In this document: positions 9,414 through 18,718 of the stretch, piece after piece
Layout of the letters: each line of letters starts with the position of its first letter
How positions within the stretch are numbered: the stretch's first letter is position 1
From: Dialister sp900541485
GTDB taxonomy: Bacteria > Bacillota > Negativicutes > Veillonellales > Dialisteraceae
Direction of reading: 5' to 3'
DNA: 64,000 nt
Assembly: GCA_965119665.1 (NCBI GenBank)
Contig: OZ221974.1
Coordinates: 186,001 to 250,000, forward strand
Translations under genes and position numbers: made by a program
The notes under the pieces: model-generated
The model's database searches: none
The model's input: only the letters and a program-made list of their open reading frames with translations
Told to the model about the DNA's origin: nothing

Positions 9414-9428
9414 GCCGGTAAAGCCGGC
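9414..9428 (-). terminator. Small GC hairpin between rpoZ and coaBC (weak attenuator or processing site)
   Basis: GCCGG/CCGGC stem of 5 GC pairs with a 5-base loop. On the minus strand it is followed by TCTTTGTATTTTT, a broken T-run. It lies between the rpoZ stop and the coaBC start, so it could lower read-through into coaBC; too weak to call a full terminator. Confidence 0.35.
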
Positions 9429-9432
9429 ACTT

Positions 9433-9633
9433 TTATTTCTTTTCATCCGAATAAGTAATTTTATCTTTGTATATTTCTTCCAAGGCTAAAGTAACTGTCT
9501 TTTTTCCATCATCATCAAGCAACGGGAACGCTCCATCTGTTAACTCACGCGCTCTCATTGCTGCCAATGTAACAAGAGTATATTTCGTGTCTACTTTCTT
9601 AACCAATGCATCTATAGAAGGATAGCACATCAT
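9433..9633 (-). CDS. rpoZ: RNA polymerase omega subunit
   Basis: A 66-residue omega subunit, the small assembly factor that binds the beta' subunit. The conserved N-terminal helix pattern is visible (PSIDALVKKVDTKYTLV, then AAMRARELTDG with the conserved A-x-R-A-R/E segment). Its start overlaps the gmk stop by 4 bases (ATGA type), so it is translated from the same message. The gmk-rpoZ pairing, followed by coaBC, is widespread in Firmicutes and supports the assignment despite the short length. Confidence 0.93.
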   Translation of the reverse strand: MMCYPSIDALVKKVDTKYTLVTLAAMRARELTDGAFPLLDDDGKKTVTLALEEIYKDKITYSDEKK

Positions 9634-10277
9634 TTTAAAGGAACCTCCTTATTTATATATTGTCTAAAAATAGTTTCTACATGATTTTCATTTCTGGATA
9701 ATTTGCATTTTTCCGCTTCCAGAATGGCACATGTTTTCTGAACAGCTTCTTCAAGCACGTCATTAACTACCATATAGTCATATTTATGAGCCATGGACAG
9801 TTCATTAGTAATCTCTGAAAGCCGCTTTTGTATGACATCTTCCGAATCAGTGCCTCTGCCATACAATCTGGCTGACAGTGTTTCTAAAGAGGGAGGCACG
9901 ATATAAATAAATACCCCTTTCGGATACCTGGCTTTAACTTGCATAGCCCCTTGAATATCTATTTCCAGAAGTACGGACTTCCCTGATTCGATTAAATCCA
10001 ATACTTTTCTTTTTGGTGTTCCATAGTAATGATCATAGACGCAAGCATACTCTAAAAAGGCATCCTTTTTAATTAATTTTTCAAACTCTTCATTCGTTCG
10101 AAAAAAATAACTGACTCCTTCAATTTCGCCCGGACGTGGTGCCCTTGTTGTCATAGAAATAGAATAATGTAAATCAGGGTAAATCTTACGTATGGCATTA
10201 CAAATAGTTCCTTTGCCTGCACCGGAGGGGCCGGAAACAACTAATAAAATTCCTTCGTCACTTTTGGCCGACTGCAT
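9630..10277 (-). CDS. gmk: Guanylate kinase
   Basis: Phosphorylates GMP to GDP. With the start chosen here it has 215 residues, with the P-loop GPSGAGKGT (16-24) and the nucleotide-binding MTTRAPRPGEIEG region. The frame is open to 10307, but the ATG at 10277 is preferred: it follows the remA stop codon by one base, has GAGGG 5 bases upstream, and leaves a normal-sized N-terminus. It overlaps rpoZ by 4 bases. No unusual residues were noted. Confidence 0.95.
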   Translation of the reverse strand: MQSAKSDEGILLVVSGPSGAGKGTICNAIRKIYPDLHYSISMTTRAPRPGEIEGVSYFFRTNEEFEKLIKKDAFLEYACVYDHYYGTPKRKVLDLIESGKSVLLEIDIQGAMQVKARYPKGVFIYIVPPSLETLSARLYGRGTDSEDVIQKRLSEITNELSMAHKYDYMVVNDVLEEAVQKTCAILEAEKCKLSRNENHVETIFRQYINKEVPLK

Positions 10278-10278
10278 A

Positions 10279-10554
10279 TTAACCCTCATCAGAGGCTTCT
10301 GCAACAACTGTATCTTTATTCATCAAACGATGTGAAATCGTTTCCGGTTGAACCGCCGAAAGAATGATCTGGCCGCTATCCATAATCAAGACAGCTCTTG
10401 TTTTACGTCCATACGTAGCATCAATCAGTTCTCCCTTGTCACGACAATCCTGAATCATTCTTTTTACCGGTGCTGATTCCGGGCTGATAATAGCAATTAC
10501 TCTCGCCGCCGCTGCCATATTACCAAACCCTATATTAATAAGCTGAACTCCCAT
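10279..10554 (-). CDS. remA: RemA/DUF370-family regulator
   Basis: A 91-residue protein matching the RemA (extracellular matrix regulator, DUF370) family by its opening LINIGFGNMAAAARVIAI and the internal IDATYGRKTRAVLIMDSG. In Bacillus RemA is a DNA-binding activator of matrix genes; what it controls here is unknown. The ATG at 10554 is used because AAGGAG lies 6 bases upstream and homologues begin at this point; an upstream in-frame ATG at 10602 would overlap yicC. The yicC-remA-gmk-rpoZ order is conserved in Firmicutes, which supports the call. Confidence 0.88.
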   Translation of the reverse strand: MGVQLINIGFGNMAAAARVIAIISPESAPVKRMIQDCRDKGELIDATYGRKTRAVLIMDSGQIILSAVQPETISHRLMNKDTVVAEASDEG

Positions 10555-10564
10555 TTTCTTCTCC

Positions 10565-11458
10565 TTACTCAATATTTTGAACCTGTTCTCTGATTTTCTC
10601 AAGTTCTGTTTTGATTATTATAACACAATTGATTACGTCCATGTCATTCGCTTTCGATGCAGTCGTATTGACTTCACGCTGAATCTCCTGAATCAGGAAA
10701 TCCAATTTTCTTCCTACAGGTTCCATTGCGGTTAAAGCAGTTTCAAATTGTAGCAGATGGCTTTTAAACCGGACCAACTCTTCGGTAAAGTCTGTTTTTT
10801 CTGAATAAATCGCCACCTCTTGCAATAAACGGCTCTCTTCAATTTCTCCGTTAATATCCTTTAACAGTTTTTTCATTTTTGTACGCAGACGGGTTTCATA
10901 ATCGAGATTAATTTGCTCTTGTTTTCCCTCAAGAAAATTCATTTCTTTCTGTAAAAAATGAATACGATTTTTTATGTCGGATGCTAATTGCGCCCCTTCT
11001 TTTAATCTCATATCATTTAATCCTGTTAAAGCCTCGTCAATCGCCTGCTCTACCAAGGGAATTAACTCTTCATCGGACACTGTATCTTTTTCTACGGACA
11101 AAAAAGGTTCCGGCAAAGCAAGTAAATCTTTAATTGTCGGTTTACTATTTTTTATGCATTTCATTTTTCTTATTTCCGCGAAGGCGTTTAGATATGCTTT
11201 AAGTAAAGCTTTATCAATCGATACATGAATATTATCACTGCCCGGTAATGTTTCAAATGAAAGATTTACAGAAATTTTTCCCCGCTTCACCTGATTTTTA
11301 ATCCTTTTGCGGATAGATTCTTCAATAACAGAAGAAAAACGATTAGTTCTTATATTAATTTCCAAAAATCTGCTATTTACCGATTTTATTTCTGCTGTAA
11401 GAATTCCTTTGGCTCCTGTTGAAACGGCTTGTCCGAAACCGGTCATGCTTTTCAGCAT
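10565..11458 (-). CDS. yicC: YicC-family endoribonuclease
   Basis: YicC/YloC-type protein, 297 residues. It opens with the family signature MLKSMTGFGQA and ends with the conserved acidic C-terminal segment (IQEIQREVNTTASKANDMD). Members are endoribonucleases implicated in mRNA decay; the precise role here is inferred from the family. The ATG at 11458 is preferred over an in-frame start at 11479 because AAAGGAGGG lies about 8 bases upstream and the protein then begins at the conserved motif. It is 33 bases downstream of dapF and 10 bases upstream of remA. Confidence 0.92.
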   Translation of the reverse strand: MLKSMTGFGQAVSTGAKGILTAEIKSVNSRFLEINIRTNRFSSVIEESIRKRIKNQVKRGKISVNLSFETLPGSDNIHVSIDKALLKAYLNAFAEIRKMKCIKNSKPTIKDLLALPEPFLSVEKDTVSDEELIPLVEQAIDEALTGLNDMRLKEGAQLASDIKNRIHFLQKEMNFLEGKQEQINLDYETRLRTKMKKLLKDINGEIEESRLLQEVAIYSEKTDFTEELVRFKSHLLQFETALTAMEPVGRKLDFLIQEIQREVNTTASKANDMDVINCVIIIKTELEKIREQVQNIE

Positions 11459-11491
11459 TTCTGTTCCCTCCTTTTTCACTCCGAATACAAT

Positions 11492-12325
11492 TTATTTAAT
11501 GCAATAACTACCTTCAAAAACTTTTATTGCAGGACCTGTCATAAAAACAGAATCTGATTCCTTTCCATTCCAAGAAATATGAAGTTGACCGCCATCAAGA
11601 ATCACATTTGCTTCTTTCTCCACAATTCCGTTAATTATAGCTGCAACAACGGCAGCACAAGTTCCCGTGCCACAAGCCATTGTGATTCCGCTTCCTCGCT
11701 CCCAAACACGCATGCGCAAAAGATTTTTATCCAAAACCTGAACAAATTCTACATTTGTTTTTTTAGGAAAATGGGCATTCCCTTCAAGCAAAGGCCCGAT
11801 TTGCTCCAAAGGAATACTTTCCACATCATCCGTAAAAATGATGGTATGTGGATTTCCCATAGATACACAAGTAATTTCAAATGTACCACCCACGCGATCA
11901 TTAATGATTTTTTTAATAACTTTTCCTTCTCCTAAATTAAGCGCCGGTATATCTCTTGCATTCAAACGAGGAGCTCCCATATTTACTTTTACATGACCAT
12001 TATTTAAAACCTCTGGAAATAAAATACCGGCACCTGTTTCTACAGAAAAACAAGATTGTTTTACTAATTTCAATTCAAGAGCCCATTTGGCAAAAGCACG
12101 AATACCATTACCACACATTTCCGCTTCACTACCGTCGCTATTAAAAATCCTCATTTTCAAATCTGCTTTATTCGACGGCAATATAAAAATAATCCCATCA
12201 GCACCAATTCCAAAGTGACGGTCACAAAGGAGTTTGGCTTGATTAATAATTTCTGTTATGTCTAAATTTATAGCATTTATAAATATGAAATCATTACCAC
12301 AGGCTTGCCATTTTGTGAAGTTCAT
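11492..12325 (-). CDS. dapF: Diaminopimelate epimerase
   Basis: Converts LL-diaminopimelate to meso-DAP for lysine and peptidoglycan. The 277-residue protein has both catalytic cysteines, C71 in EMCGNGIRAF and C218 in ACGTGTCA, with ERGSG at 209-213. The start at 12325 is chosen because GGGAGG lies 8 bases upstream and the family's NFTKWQACGNDF follows at once; in-frame ATGs further up (12331, 12388) fit less well. It heads the dapF-yicC-remA-gmk-rpoZ-coaBC run and is divergent from rqcH. Together with dapA, asd and dapB it supplies DAP to MurE. Confidence 0.96.
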   Translation of the reverse strand: MNFTKWQACGNDFIFINAINLDITEIINQAKLLCDRHFGIGADGIIFILPSNKADLKMRIFNSDGSEAEMCGNGIRAFAKWALELKLVKQSCFSVETGAGILFPEVLNNGHVKVNMGAPRLNARDIPALNLGEGKVIKKIINDRVGGTFEITCVSMGNPHTIIFTDDVESIPLEQIGPLLEGNAHFPKKTNVEFVQVLDKNLLRMRVWERGSGITMACGTGTCAAVVAAIINGIVEKEANVILDGGQLHISWNGKESDSVFMTGPAIKVFEGSYCIK

Positions 12326-12400
12326 CCTCATATCCTCCCAGATAAAGTTTTTTAATATTGTCATGTTACAAATTTGAATAATATTCATTTATTTCTATTG

Positions 12401-12406
12401 TATAAT
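12401..12406 (+). promoter_or_regulatory. -10 element, probable rqcH promoter
   Basis: A perfect TATAAT 35 bases before the rqcH start, in the 115-base divergent gap between dapF and rqcH. The only TTGAAT nearby is 21 bases upstream, too far for a normal -35, so the call rests on the -10 alone. I found no convincing promoter for dapF on the other strand. Confidence 0.4.
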
Positions 12407-12440
12407 ATACTTACCGGGAATAAAAGAAGGGAGCCTATTC

Positions 12441-14150
12441 ATGCAAATTGACAGTGCCACTCTTTATGTGATTACGAAATGCTTAAATAATACTCTTATA
12501 CCATCACAAGTTCGGCAAATTCGGCAAATCGACAGTCGTATTATAGACATTGAACTTTTTTGTTCTGATTCAAATCCTGCACATTTAATCTTCGACACGT
12601 ATAAACCGACCGTATATTTATCCGGCAAAAAAGAAAATATGTATTCCCCACCACAAACTTTTTGTATGACCTTACGAAAACACTTAGAAGGGGCACGCTT
12701 ATCATCCATCGAACAGATTAACCTTGACCGACTTATAAAGTTTGATTTTGACCGGATTGAAGAAGCAGGTCAAATTGTTACCAAATCTATCTATGCTGAA
12801 TTAATTCCTTCCGCTCCCAATCTCATCTTAACCGAAAAAGGGATAACGATAGATGCCTGTTTGAAAGGGAAAAAAGCAGATCGTTTTGTGATGAGCGGGC
12901 AACCTTATTTCTTGCCGTCTAATTCTTCAAGAATGAATTTTTTTCATTTTACAATAAAAGAAATATCAGAAATTTTTTTATTTAATAAAAACGAAGATAT
13001 CTCTTTACAAGATTTTATTTATCAAAATTTTCACGGATTCAGTCATCTTCTTTTGACCGAGCTTTGCCGGCGAACCGAAATAAACAGTTCCGCAACTTTA
13101 TCATCATTAGGTGAACAAACAATTAAATTATTGTCAAAAAATATGTACTTAATAGCAGAAGAAATAAAAAAAGCAGAAGAATTGCAGATTTATTGCTACC
13201 GAAACAAACAAGTAATAAGTCCTATACATCTTTCATTTGCTCCAATCGTAAAATCAATTGCCCCCTTGGAATGGCTTGAAGAGGAGCTGCTAAACAATAA
13301 CGGAGGTCTTTCTGCAGAAATAAAGAGTATTAATAAAAAACTTCTTTTGCTTATTAAGAAAGAAAATCGAAAAATTGATAAAATTAATGAAGAATTGAAG
13401 GAAACAGAAAAAATAGAACAATATAAATTATGGGGAACCTTACTTTCTATATATGCTTATGAAAAACCTCAAGGCAGAATGAAAATTGCAGTAAGTAACT
13501 TATTTAAAGATCCCCCTGAAAATGAAATCATTCCTATAAATCCCATGCTTTCAATTACAGAGAACAGCCAGTCTTATTTTAAAAAGTATTCAAAAATGAA
13601 AACCAGGCTTCAAATGAGCGAAAAAAAATTAAATGAATCCTTTTCGAAAATTAAGTACTTAAATGAAATGTGTTATTTCAGTGAATCTGTACAATCAAAA
13701 AATGAACTGGAATCACTAAAAGAAGAACTGCAAAAAAGCGGACTGGAGAATAATTTCCAAGGCAAAAAAAAGACAAGAAAAAAAGAATTCTCCCTACCGT
13801 TGCTTCCCGTTGTAATTGATGGATTTAATGTATTTGTAGGGAAAAACAATATGCAAAATGATTTTTTGACTCTTCACAAGGCCAAAAAAAGTGATTTATG
13901 GTTTCATGCCAAGAATTTACCGGGTTCACACATCATTCTTGAAACCGAAGGGAAAATTATACCGGAGGAAACCATAGCAAAAGTTGCTTCTTTAGCCGCA
14001 TTTCACAGTAAAGGTCGCAGCTTCGGAAAGGTTGATGTTGATTATACTCATGTTAAATATATCAGAAAAATACCGAACGGACCGCCAGGCTTAGTTAATT
14101 ACACTCATCAACGTACTATTACCGTATTTCCAAAAGAAATACAAAACTGA
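12441..14150 (+). CDS. rqcH: Rqc2/NEMF homologue RqcH (NFACT family, ribosome quality control)
   Basis: In Bacillus, RqcH binds stalled 50S-peptidyl-tRNA complexes and directs alanine tailing of the stuck peptide for degradation. The 569 residues match the bacterial length. An NFACT-N domain holds the conserved D96-R97 pair (QINLDRL), needed for tail synthesis in studied homologues. A middle coiled-coil follows (about 290-450), then an NFACT-R domain with SDLWFHAKNLPGSHIIL at about 483-499. One of only two plus-strand genes here: divergent from dapF, convergent with dapA, and monocistronic, ending at a bidirectional terminator. AAGGGAG precedes the ATG. Older annotations call this family fibronectin-binding protein. 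Confidence 0.93.
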   Translation: MQIDSATLYVITKCLNNTLIPSQVRQIRQIDSRIIDIELFCSDSNPAHLIFDTYKPTVYLSGKKENMYSPPQTFCMTLRKHLEGARLSSIEQINLDRLIKFDFDRIEEAGQIVTKSIYAELIPSAPNLILTEKGITIDACLKGKKADRFVMSGQPYFLPSNSSRMNFFHFTIKEISEIFLFNKNEDISLQDFIYQNFHGFSHLLLTELCRRTEINSSATLSSLGEQTIKLLSKNMYLIAEEIKKAEELQIYCYRNKQVISPIHLSFAPIVKSIAPLEWLEEELLNNNGGLSAEIKSINKKLLLLIKKENRKIDKINEELKETEKIEQYKLWGTLLSIYAYEKPQGRMKIAVSNLFKDPPENEIIPINPMLSITENSQSYFKKYSKMKTRLQMSEKKLNESFSKIKYLNEMCYFSESVQSKNELESLKEELQKSGLENNFQGKKKTRKKEFSLPLLPVVIDGFNVFVGKNNMQNDFLTLHKAKKSDLWFHAKNLPGSHIILETEGKIIPEETIAKVASLAAFHSKGRSFGKVDVDYTHVKYIRKIPNGPPGLVNYTHQRTITVFPKEIQN

Positions 14151-14155
14151 ACGCT

Positions 14156-14195
14156 AAAATAAAAAACGGAGATAAACATCTCCGTTTTTTATTTT
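14156..14195. terminator. Bidirectional terminator between rqcH and dapA
   Basis: An 18-base perfect inverted repeat (14156-14173 and 14178-14195) with a 4-base loop. The core is CGGAGAT/ATCTCCG, flanked by A-rich and T-rich arms. It lies between two convergent genes and would terminate both; its last two bases touch the dapA stop codon. Confidence 0.92.
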
Positions 14196-15102
14196 AAACA
14201 ATCATACCATAATCTTTCAGCATTTGTCGTATTTTATTTAATTCATCTTCACTGGGAGGCACCATGGGAAGCCTGAATGCACCGCCAGGTTGTCCAATTA
14301 AATTAACAGCTGTCTTTATCGGAATAGGACTCGCCGTAAAAAACATTCCTTTCATAAAATTATACATTTTCAGATGAAGTTTTCTTGCAAGAGATAGATT
14401 TCCTTCCTCAAATACTTCTATCATTTTTAACAAGTCATCTCCGATGATATGACTTGCCACAGAAATAAGACCCACTCCTCCCATAGAAAGAACCGGCAGT
14501 GTAAAGGCATCATCTCCGCTATAAATCATAAAATCATCCGAGAGCAACAGTCTTTCCCGAGTGAGCTGATCCCAACTCCCTGTAGCATCTTTAATACCCA
14601 CAATATTAGGACATACATCAGTCAGTCTTTTAATAGTTTCGGGCAAAATGCTTGTCCCGACACGACCGGGAACATTATATAAAATGACCGGCAATTTCGT
14701 TGCACTTGCTATTGCTTTGAAATGTTGGAATATTCCCTCCTGATTAGGCTTTACATAAAAAGGTACAATAGCAAGCAACGCATCAATACCTGTTTTCTCT
14801 GCTTTTTTCATAAAATCAATTGTTTCTGCAGTACTGATTGTTCCGACATTTCCCATAATAGGAACCTTGATATCAGTTCCGTATTTACCGACAGCATGGA
14901 CAATCACTTCATATAACTTTAATTTTTCATCACTGCTCATGGTGGCTCCTTCACCGGTAGTGCCACCGACAAGAATGCCTTCCGATCCGTGATGAATTAA
15001 ATATTTTGCCAGCGCGGTTGCACTGTCATAATCAACATCACCATTTTCTTTAAATGGTGTAATCATTGCTGTTATCAAACGGCCAAATTTTGCTATTGCC
15101 AT
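14194..15102 (-). CDS. dapA: 4-hydroxy-tetrahydrodipicolinate synthase
   Basis: Condenses pyruvate with aspartate semialdehyde, the first committed step of the DAP/lysine branch. The 302 residues form the usual TIM barrel, with GGTTGE (46-51), the proton-relay Y142 (YNVPGRVG) and the Schiff-base K171 (VGIKDATG). The frame is open to 15132, but the ATG at 15102 fits homologues and has GGGGAAG 5 bases upstream. It lies downstream of asd, which makes its substrate. The order dapB-asd-dapA reads as one operon. Confidence 0.96.
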   Translation of the reverse strand: MAIAKFGRLITAMITPFKENGDVDYDSATALAKYLIHHGSEGILVGGTTGEGATMSSDEKLKLYEVIVHAVGKYGTDIKVPIMGNVGTISTAETIDFMKKAEKTGIDALLAIVPFYVKPNQEGIFQHFKAIASATKLPVILYNVPGRVGTSILPETIKRLTDVCPNIVGIKDATGSWDQLTRERLLLSDDFMIYSGDDAFTLPVLSMGGVGLISVASHIIGDDLLKMIEVFEEGNLSLARKLHLKMYNFMKGMFFTASPIPIKTAVNLIGQPGGAFRLPMVPPSEDELNKIRQMLKDYGMIV

Positions 15103-15128
15103 AATTCTTCCCCGCTTTCTTTCAAGAT

Positions 15129-16163
15129 TCAATTTATATCATGAGAAATAATGTATTCTGCAATTTGTAATGTGTTCAGTGCCGCTCCTTTGCGAATTTG
15201 GTCGCCACAAACCCATAAAGATATGCCCTTATCATTAAATAAATCTTTTCTGATTCTCCCTATAGCAACATCTGTTTTATCTGACATATCTAATGGCATA
15301 GGATATATTTGATTATCTACATCATCAACAAGTACGACACCTTTAAAATCTGAAATTGCTTGTTTTATTTTATCAACAGGAATAACATCTTCCGTTTCTA
15401 TATAAATGGATTCTGCATGGCTTCTTACTACGGGTACACGAACCGCAGTAGGAGTAATTTGAATGGTATCGTCATGAAAAATTTTGTGTGTTTCATGTAC
15501 CATTTTCATCTCTTCCTTTGTATATTGATTTTCAAGGAATACATCAATTTGGGGAATTAAATTATAAGCTATCTGGTAATGTTTCGGCAAACCGGATGAC
15601 GGAAGAATATGTGGAACATACTCTTTGCCGGTAAAAACAGCTTCTGCTTCTTTAAATAATTCATCAATTCCATCTTTCCCTGCACCGGATACAGCCTGAT
15701 AGGTACTTACAATAATACGTTTGATAGGAGAAATATCATAAATCGGCTTCAACGCCATAAGCATAATGATGGTTGAACAATTAGGATTTGCAATGATCCC
15801 CTGATGCTTGGCGATATCTTCCGGGTTAATTTCGGGAATAACAAGAGGTACCTTGGGATCCATCCGAAAGGTACTGGAATTATCAATTACAATTGCCCCC
15901 CGTTTCACTGCTTCGGGGGCTAAAACCTCACTGATTTTCCCTCCGGCAAATAATGCAATGTCTATGCCGTCAAAGGATTCCGGCGTTGCCTCTTCTACTA
16001 CATAGTCCTTACCACATACTTGCAACTTTTTCCCTGCAGATTTGGCTGATGCCAATAGCTTTAGGGAAGAAAATGGAAAATTTCTCTCTTTAAAAAGACG
16101 GATAAATTCCTGTCCTACAGCTCCTGTAGCACCAAGAATGGCAATATTCGGGGGATTTCTCAT
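15129..16163 (-). CDS. asd: Aspartate-semialdehyde dehydrogenase
   Basis: Reduces aspartyl phosphate to aspartate semialdehyde, the branch point to lysine/DAP and threonine/methionine. The 344-residue protein has the NADP-binding GATGAVG (11-17) and the catalytic C129 in NPNCSTI. It lies between dapB (14 bases upstream) and dapA (26 bases downstream), so it is probably expressed with the DAP branch, while hom and thrB, which use the same product, are 28 kb away. A standard enzyme of the family. Confidence 0.96.
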   Translation of the reverse strand: MRNPPNIAILGATGAVGQEFIRLFKERNFPFSSLKLLASAKSAGKKLQVCGKDYVVEEATPESFDGIDIALFAGGKISEVLAPEAVKRGAIVIDNSSTFRMDPKVPLVIPEINPEDIAKHQGIIANPNCSTIIMLMALKPIYDISPIKRIIVSTYQAVSGAGKDGIDELFKEAEAVFTGKEYVPHILPSSGLPKHYQIAYNLIPQIDVFLENQYTKEEMKMVHETHKIFHDDTIQITPTAVRVPVVRSHAESIYIETEDVIPVDKIKQAISDFKGVVLVDDVDNQIYPMPLDMSDKTDVAIGRIRKDLFNDKGISLWVCGDQIRKGAALNTLQIAEYIISHDIN

Positions 16164-16177
16164 ATGACGGTACCTCC

Positions 16178-16969
16178 TTAATCCAAATAATTTTCAAGAC
16201 CATAAACTAACCCGGGCATTTCCATAATTTTTTTACAAGCCAACATAACTCCGGGCATAAATGATTTTCTATCTAATGAATCGTGACGAATTGTTAATAT
16301 TTCTCCATATCCGCCAAACAAAACCTCCTGATGTGCTACATACCCGGGAAGGCGTACGCTGTGAATAGGAATCCCTTCATATCTTCCGCCTCTTGCCCCG
16401 GAGATACTTTCTTTCGTTTCATCAGGCTCCGGTTGCATTGTTCTTGCTTTCGCCATTTTTTCGGCAGTTAATTTTGCCGTACCTGAAGGAGCATCAAATT
16501 TATGATTATGATGTAATTCAATAATTTCTGCATTAGGCAGATATTTGGAAATTTCAGCAGAAACTTTCATCAATAAAACTGCACCGAGGGAAAAATTGGG
16601 AGCAATAAGACAATTTGCATTATTTTTTTCAGCAACAGCAGCCAGTTCATTTCTCTGCTCGGAAGTAAGTCCTGTCGTACCTATCACCATGTGTATGCCG
16701 GATTCAAGAACCAGCTTTGCATTTTCGTAAATAACAGCAGGAGATGTAAAGTCAATAACTACATCAGGTTTCACCAGTTTAAATGCTTCCTGTAAAGAAC
16801 GGGATATCATAACTCCCAAATTACCGGAACCTGTAACCATACCGACATCCTTACCTGCACACTTCGGATCTACTGCACCAACAAGTTGAAGATTCTTCTC
16901 TTGTATAACTGTACGAACGACCTCGCTTCCCATTCTGCCGTTTGCACCATTCACTAAAACTTTTATCAT
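16178..16969 (-). CDS. dapB: 4-hydroxy-tetrahydrodipicolinate reductase
   Basis: Reduces the DapA product with NAD(P)H. The 263 residues hold the dinucleotide-binding GANGRMG (8-14) and the substrate loop ELHHNHKFDAPSGTA with catalytic H153/H154 and K157 (151-165). It begins a dapB-asd-dapA run 79 bases downstream of recN. That gap contains no clear terminator, so read-through from recN is possible. All key residues are present. Confidence 0.96.
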   Translation of the reverse strand: MIKVLVNGANGRMGSEVVRTVIQEKNLQLVGAVDPKCAGKDVGMVTGSGNLGVMISRSLQEAFKLVKPDVVIDFTSPAVIYENAKLVLESGIHMVIGTTGLTSEQRNELAAVAEKNNANCLIAPNFSLGAVLLMKVSAEISKYLPNAEIIELHHNHKFDAPSGTAKLTAEKMAKARTMQPEPDETKESISGARGGRYEGIPIHSVRLPGYVAHQEVLFGGYGEILTIRHDSLDRKSFMPGVMLACKKIMEMPGLVYGLENYLD

Positions 16970-17048
16970 TCGCTCTTCCCTTTCCGGTTTTTATAAATAA
17001 AAACAAGTAATATATTTACCTTATATAATAAATCCTAAAAAAGATATT

Positions 17049-18710
17049 TCAACCAACAATTACTTTTTTCATTTCTAAAGCAGCCTCTACAGCACGAACA
17101 GATTGTTCGGTTCCCGAAATCATTTGTGCAATAGCATGGATATGTTCTTTTTCTGTAAGAAGAATTGCTTTGGAAGATGTATATCCGTTTGAAACAATTT
17201 TATCTATTTTATAATGTCTGTCTGCCACACAAGCTGTTTGCGGCAAGTGAGTAATCACAAGAATCTGTAAATTTTCAGATAATTCTTTTATTTTTCTGGC
17301 CACCTGTACCCCAACTTTACCGCTAATCCCTACATCGATTTCATCAAATACCAATGTCTGTTGTTTTAATAAATGCGAGGTAACTATTTCCACGGCTAGT
17401 GCAATTCGGGAAACTTCCCCACCTGATGCCACTTCTCTCATAGAGCGAAGAGGTTCTCCTGCATTAGCGGAAAAATAAATTTCCATTTCATCTTTTCCTG
17501 ACAAAGACGGGCTTTCTGAAGGAACCAAATGAAGAGCCATAGACGCATGTTCCATCCCCAACTCATGTAAAACAGAAACCATCTGATTGATAAGATTCTG
17601 CCCGTATTGTAGCCGTAATTGATTCAATTCTTTAGCCTTTTCCATTAACCGGATATGAATATCCTGTAATTTCTGTCTCAGATGGCTATTCTCATAAATT
17701 AAATCTTTCAGATTTTTATATTCTTCTTCAGCACGATCTTTATACATAATAACATCAGATAAACTCGGGCCGAATTTTCGTTTTAAATCGGAAAGAGTTT
17801 CACTTCTTGATTGCAGTTGAGCTAATTCTTCTTCGGAAAAATCAGTATCGGCGAGATAAGTTTCAAGTTTTTCCACTACATCTTCTATCATATAAAGCGC
17901 CGAATTAACCGACTCCCCGATTTCATTAATTTTTTCATCATACCGGGATATAGAAAGAATCTGTTTTGCCGCAACAGCTAAACGATCCTGAGCGCCAAAA
18001 TCTTCTGTAAATGATTTAAGCGCTTCGTGAATTGCGTTCATTATCTTTTCATGATTTTGTAAAACAATAAGGCGACTTTCAATCTCATCGTCTTCACCGT
18101 CTCTGATATCTGCATCATGAATTTGTTTCAGTTCCCACTCCAATATATCAATACGACGTTCGTTTTCTTGTTTTTTAGCATCAAAGTCATCTAAAATTTT
18201 TTTGGTATTCTTCCAATTCTGAAACATTTCATTATATACTTTTTTCATTTCTCGCAGTTGCTCTGACGATTGATCTATAATTTTTTCACAATATTCAGAT
18301 GATAAAAGTTCAAATGTATCATTTTGTTCATGAAGTCGTACCAATTTACGTCCAATCAATTCTAACTGTTTTACTGTACAGAAATTACCATTAATTTTGC
18401 AAATGCCACGGCCGTTACGGTTTAATCTGCGTGATAAAATAATTTCCCTGTTGACCGACTCAAATCCCATTTCATTAAGCAGTTCACACATTTCATTATC
18501 ACCATAAAAAATGCCTTCTACCTGAAAAAAGTCTGTCCCCGTTCTTATTAAATTCGTTTTTGCACGCCTGCCTGTTAGAATAGCCAACGCATCAATTAAT
18601 ATTGATTTACCTGCTCCTGTTTCTCCTGTAAAAACAGTGGCGCCTCTTGATAAATCAATGATTGTATCTTCTATAATAGCAAAATTTATAATATGTAAGG
18701 TCTGAAGCAT
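17049..18710 (-). CDS. recN: DNA repair protein RecN
   Basis: SMC-like ATPase acting early in double-strand break repair. The 553 residues show Walker A TGETGAGKS (28-36), a long central coiled-coil region (about 150-370), the ABC signature region VASGGEVSRIALA, and Walker B LVFDEIDVGISG near residue 460. It lies 8 bases downstream of argR, a pairing common in Firmicutes. Length is normal. Regulation is likely shared with argR; I saw no LexA-type box directly upstream. Confidence 0.96.
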   Translation of the reverse strand: MLQTLHIINFAIIEDTIIDLSRGATVFTGETGAGKSILIDALAILTGRRAKTNLIRTGTDFFQVEGIFYGDNEMCELLNEMGFESVNREIILSRRLNRNGRGICKINGNFCTVKQLELIGRKLVRLHEQNDTFELLSSEYCEKIIDQSSEQLREMKKVYNEMFQNWKNTKKILDDFDAKKQENERRIDILEWELKQIHDADIRDGEDDEIESRLIVLQNHEKIMNAIHEALKSFTEDFGAQDRLAVAAKQILSISRYDEKINEIGESVNSALYMIEDVVEKLETYLADTDFSEEELAQLQSRSETLSDLKRKFGPSLSDVIMYKDRAEEEYKNLKDLIYENSHLRQKLQDIHIRLMEKAKELNQLRLQYGQNLINQMVSVLHELGMEHASMALHLVPSESPSLSGKDEMEIYFSANAGEPLRSMREVASGGEVSRIALAVEIVTSHLLKQQTLVFDEIDVGISGKVGVQVARKIKELSENLQILVITHLPQTACVADRHYKIDKIVSNGYTSSKAILLTEKEHIHAIAQMISGTEQSVRAVEAALEMKKVIVG

Positions 18711-18718
18711 ATATCCTC

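Noticed and set aside
11579..11935. Plus-strand open frame of 118 codons opposite dapF
   Set aside because: Antisense to the catalytic half of dapF, with composition typical of a shadow frame.
16970..17048. Promoter or terminator between recN and dapB
   Set aside because: The gap has AT-rich tracts and a TTTTTAT/ATAAAAA pairing but no GC stem, and no pair of boxes at proper spacing.
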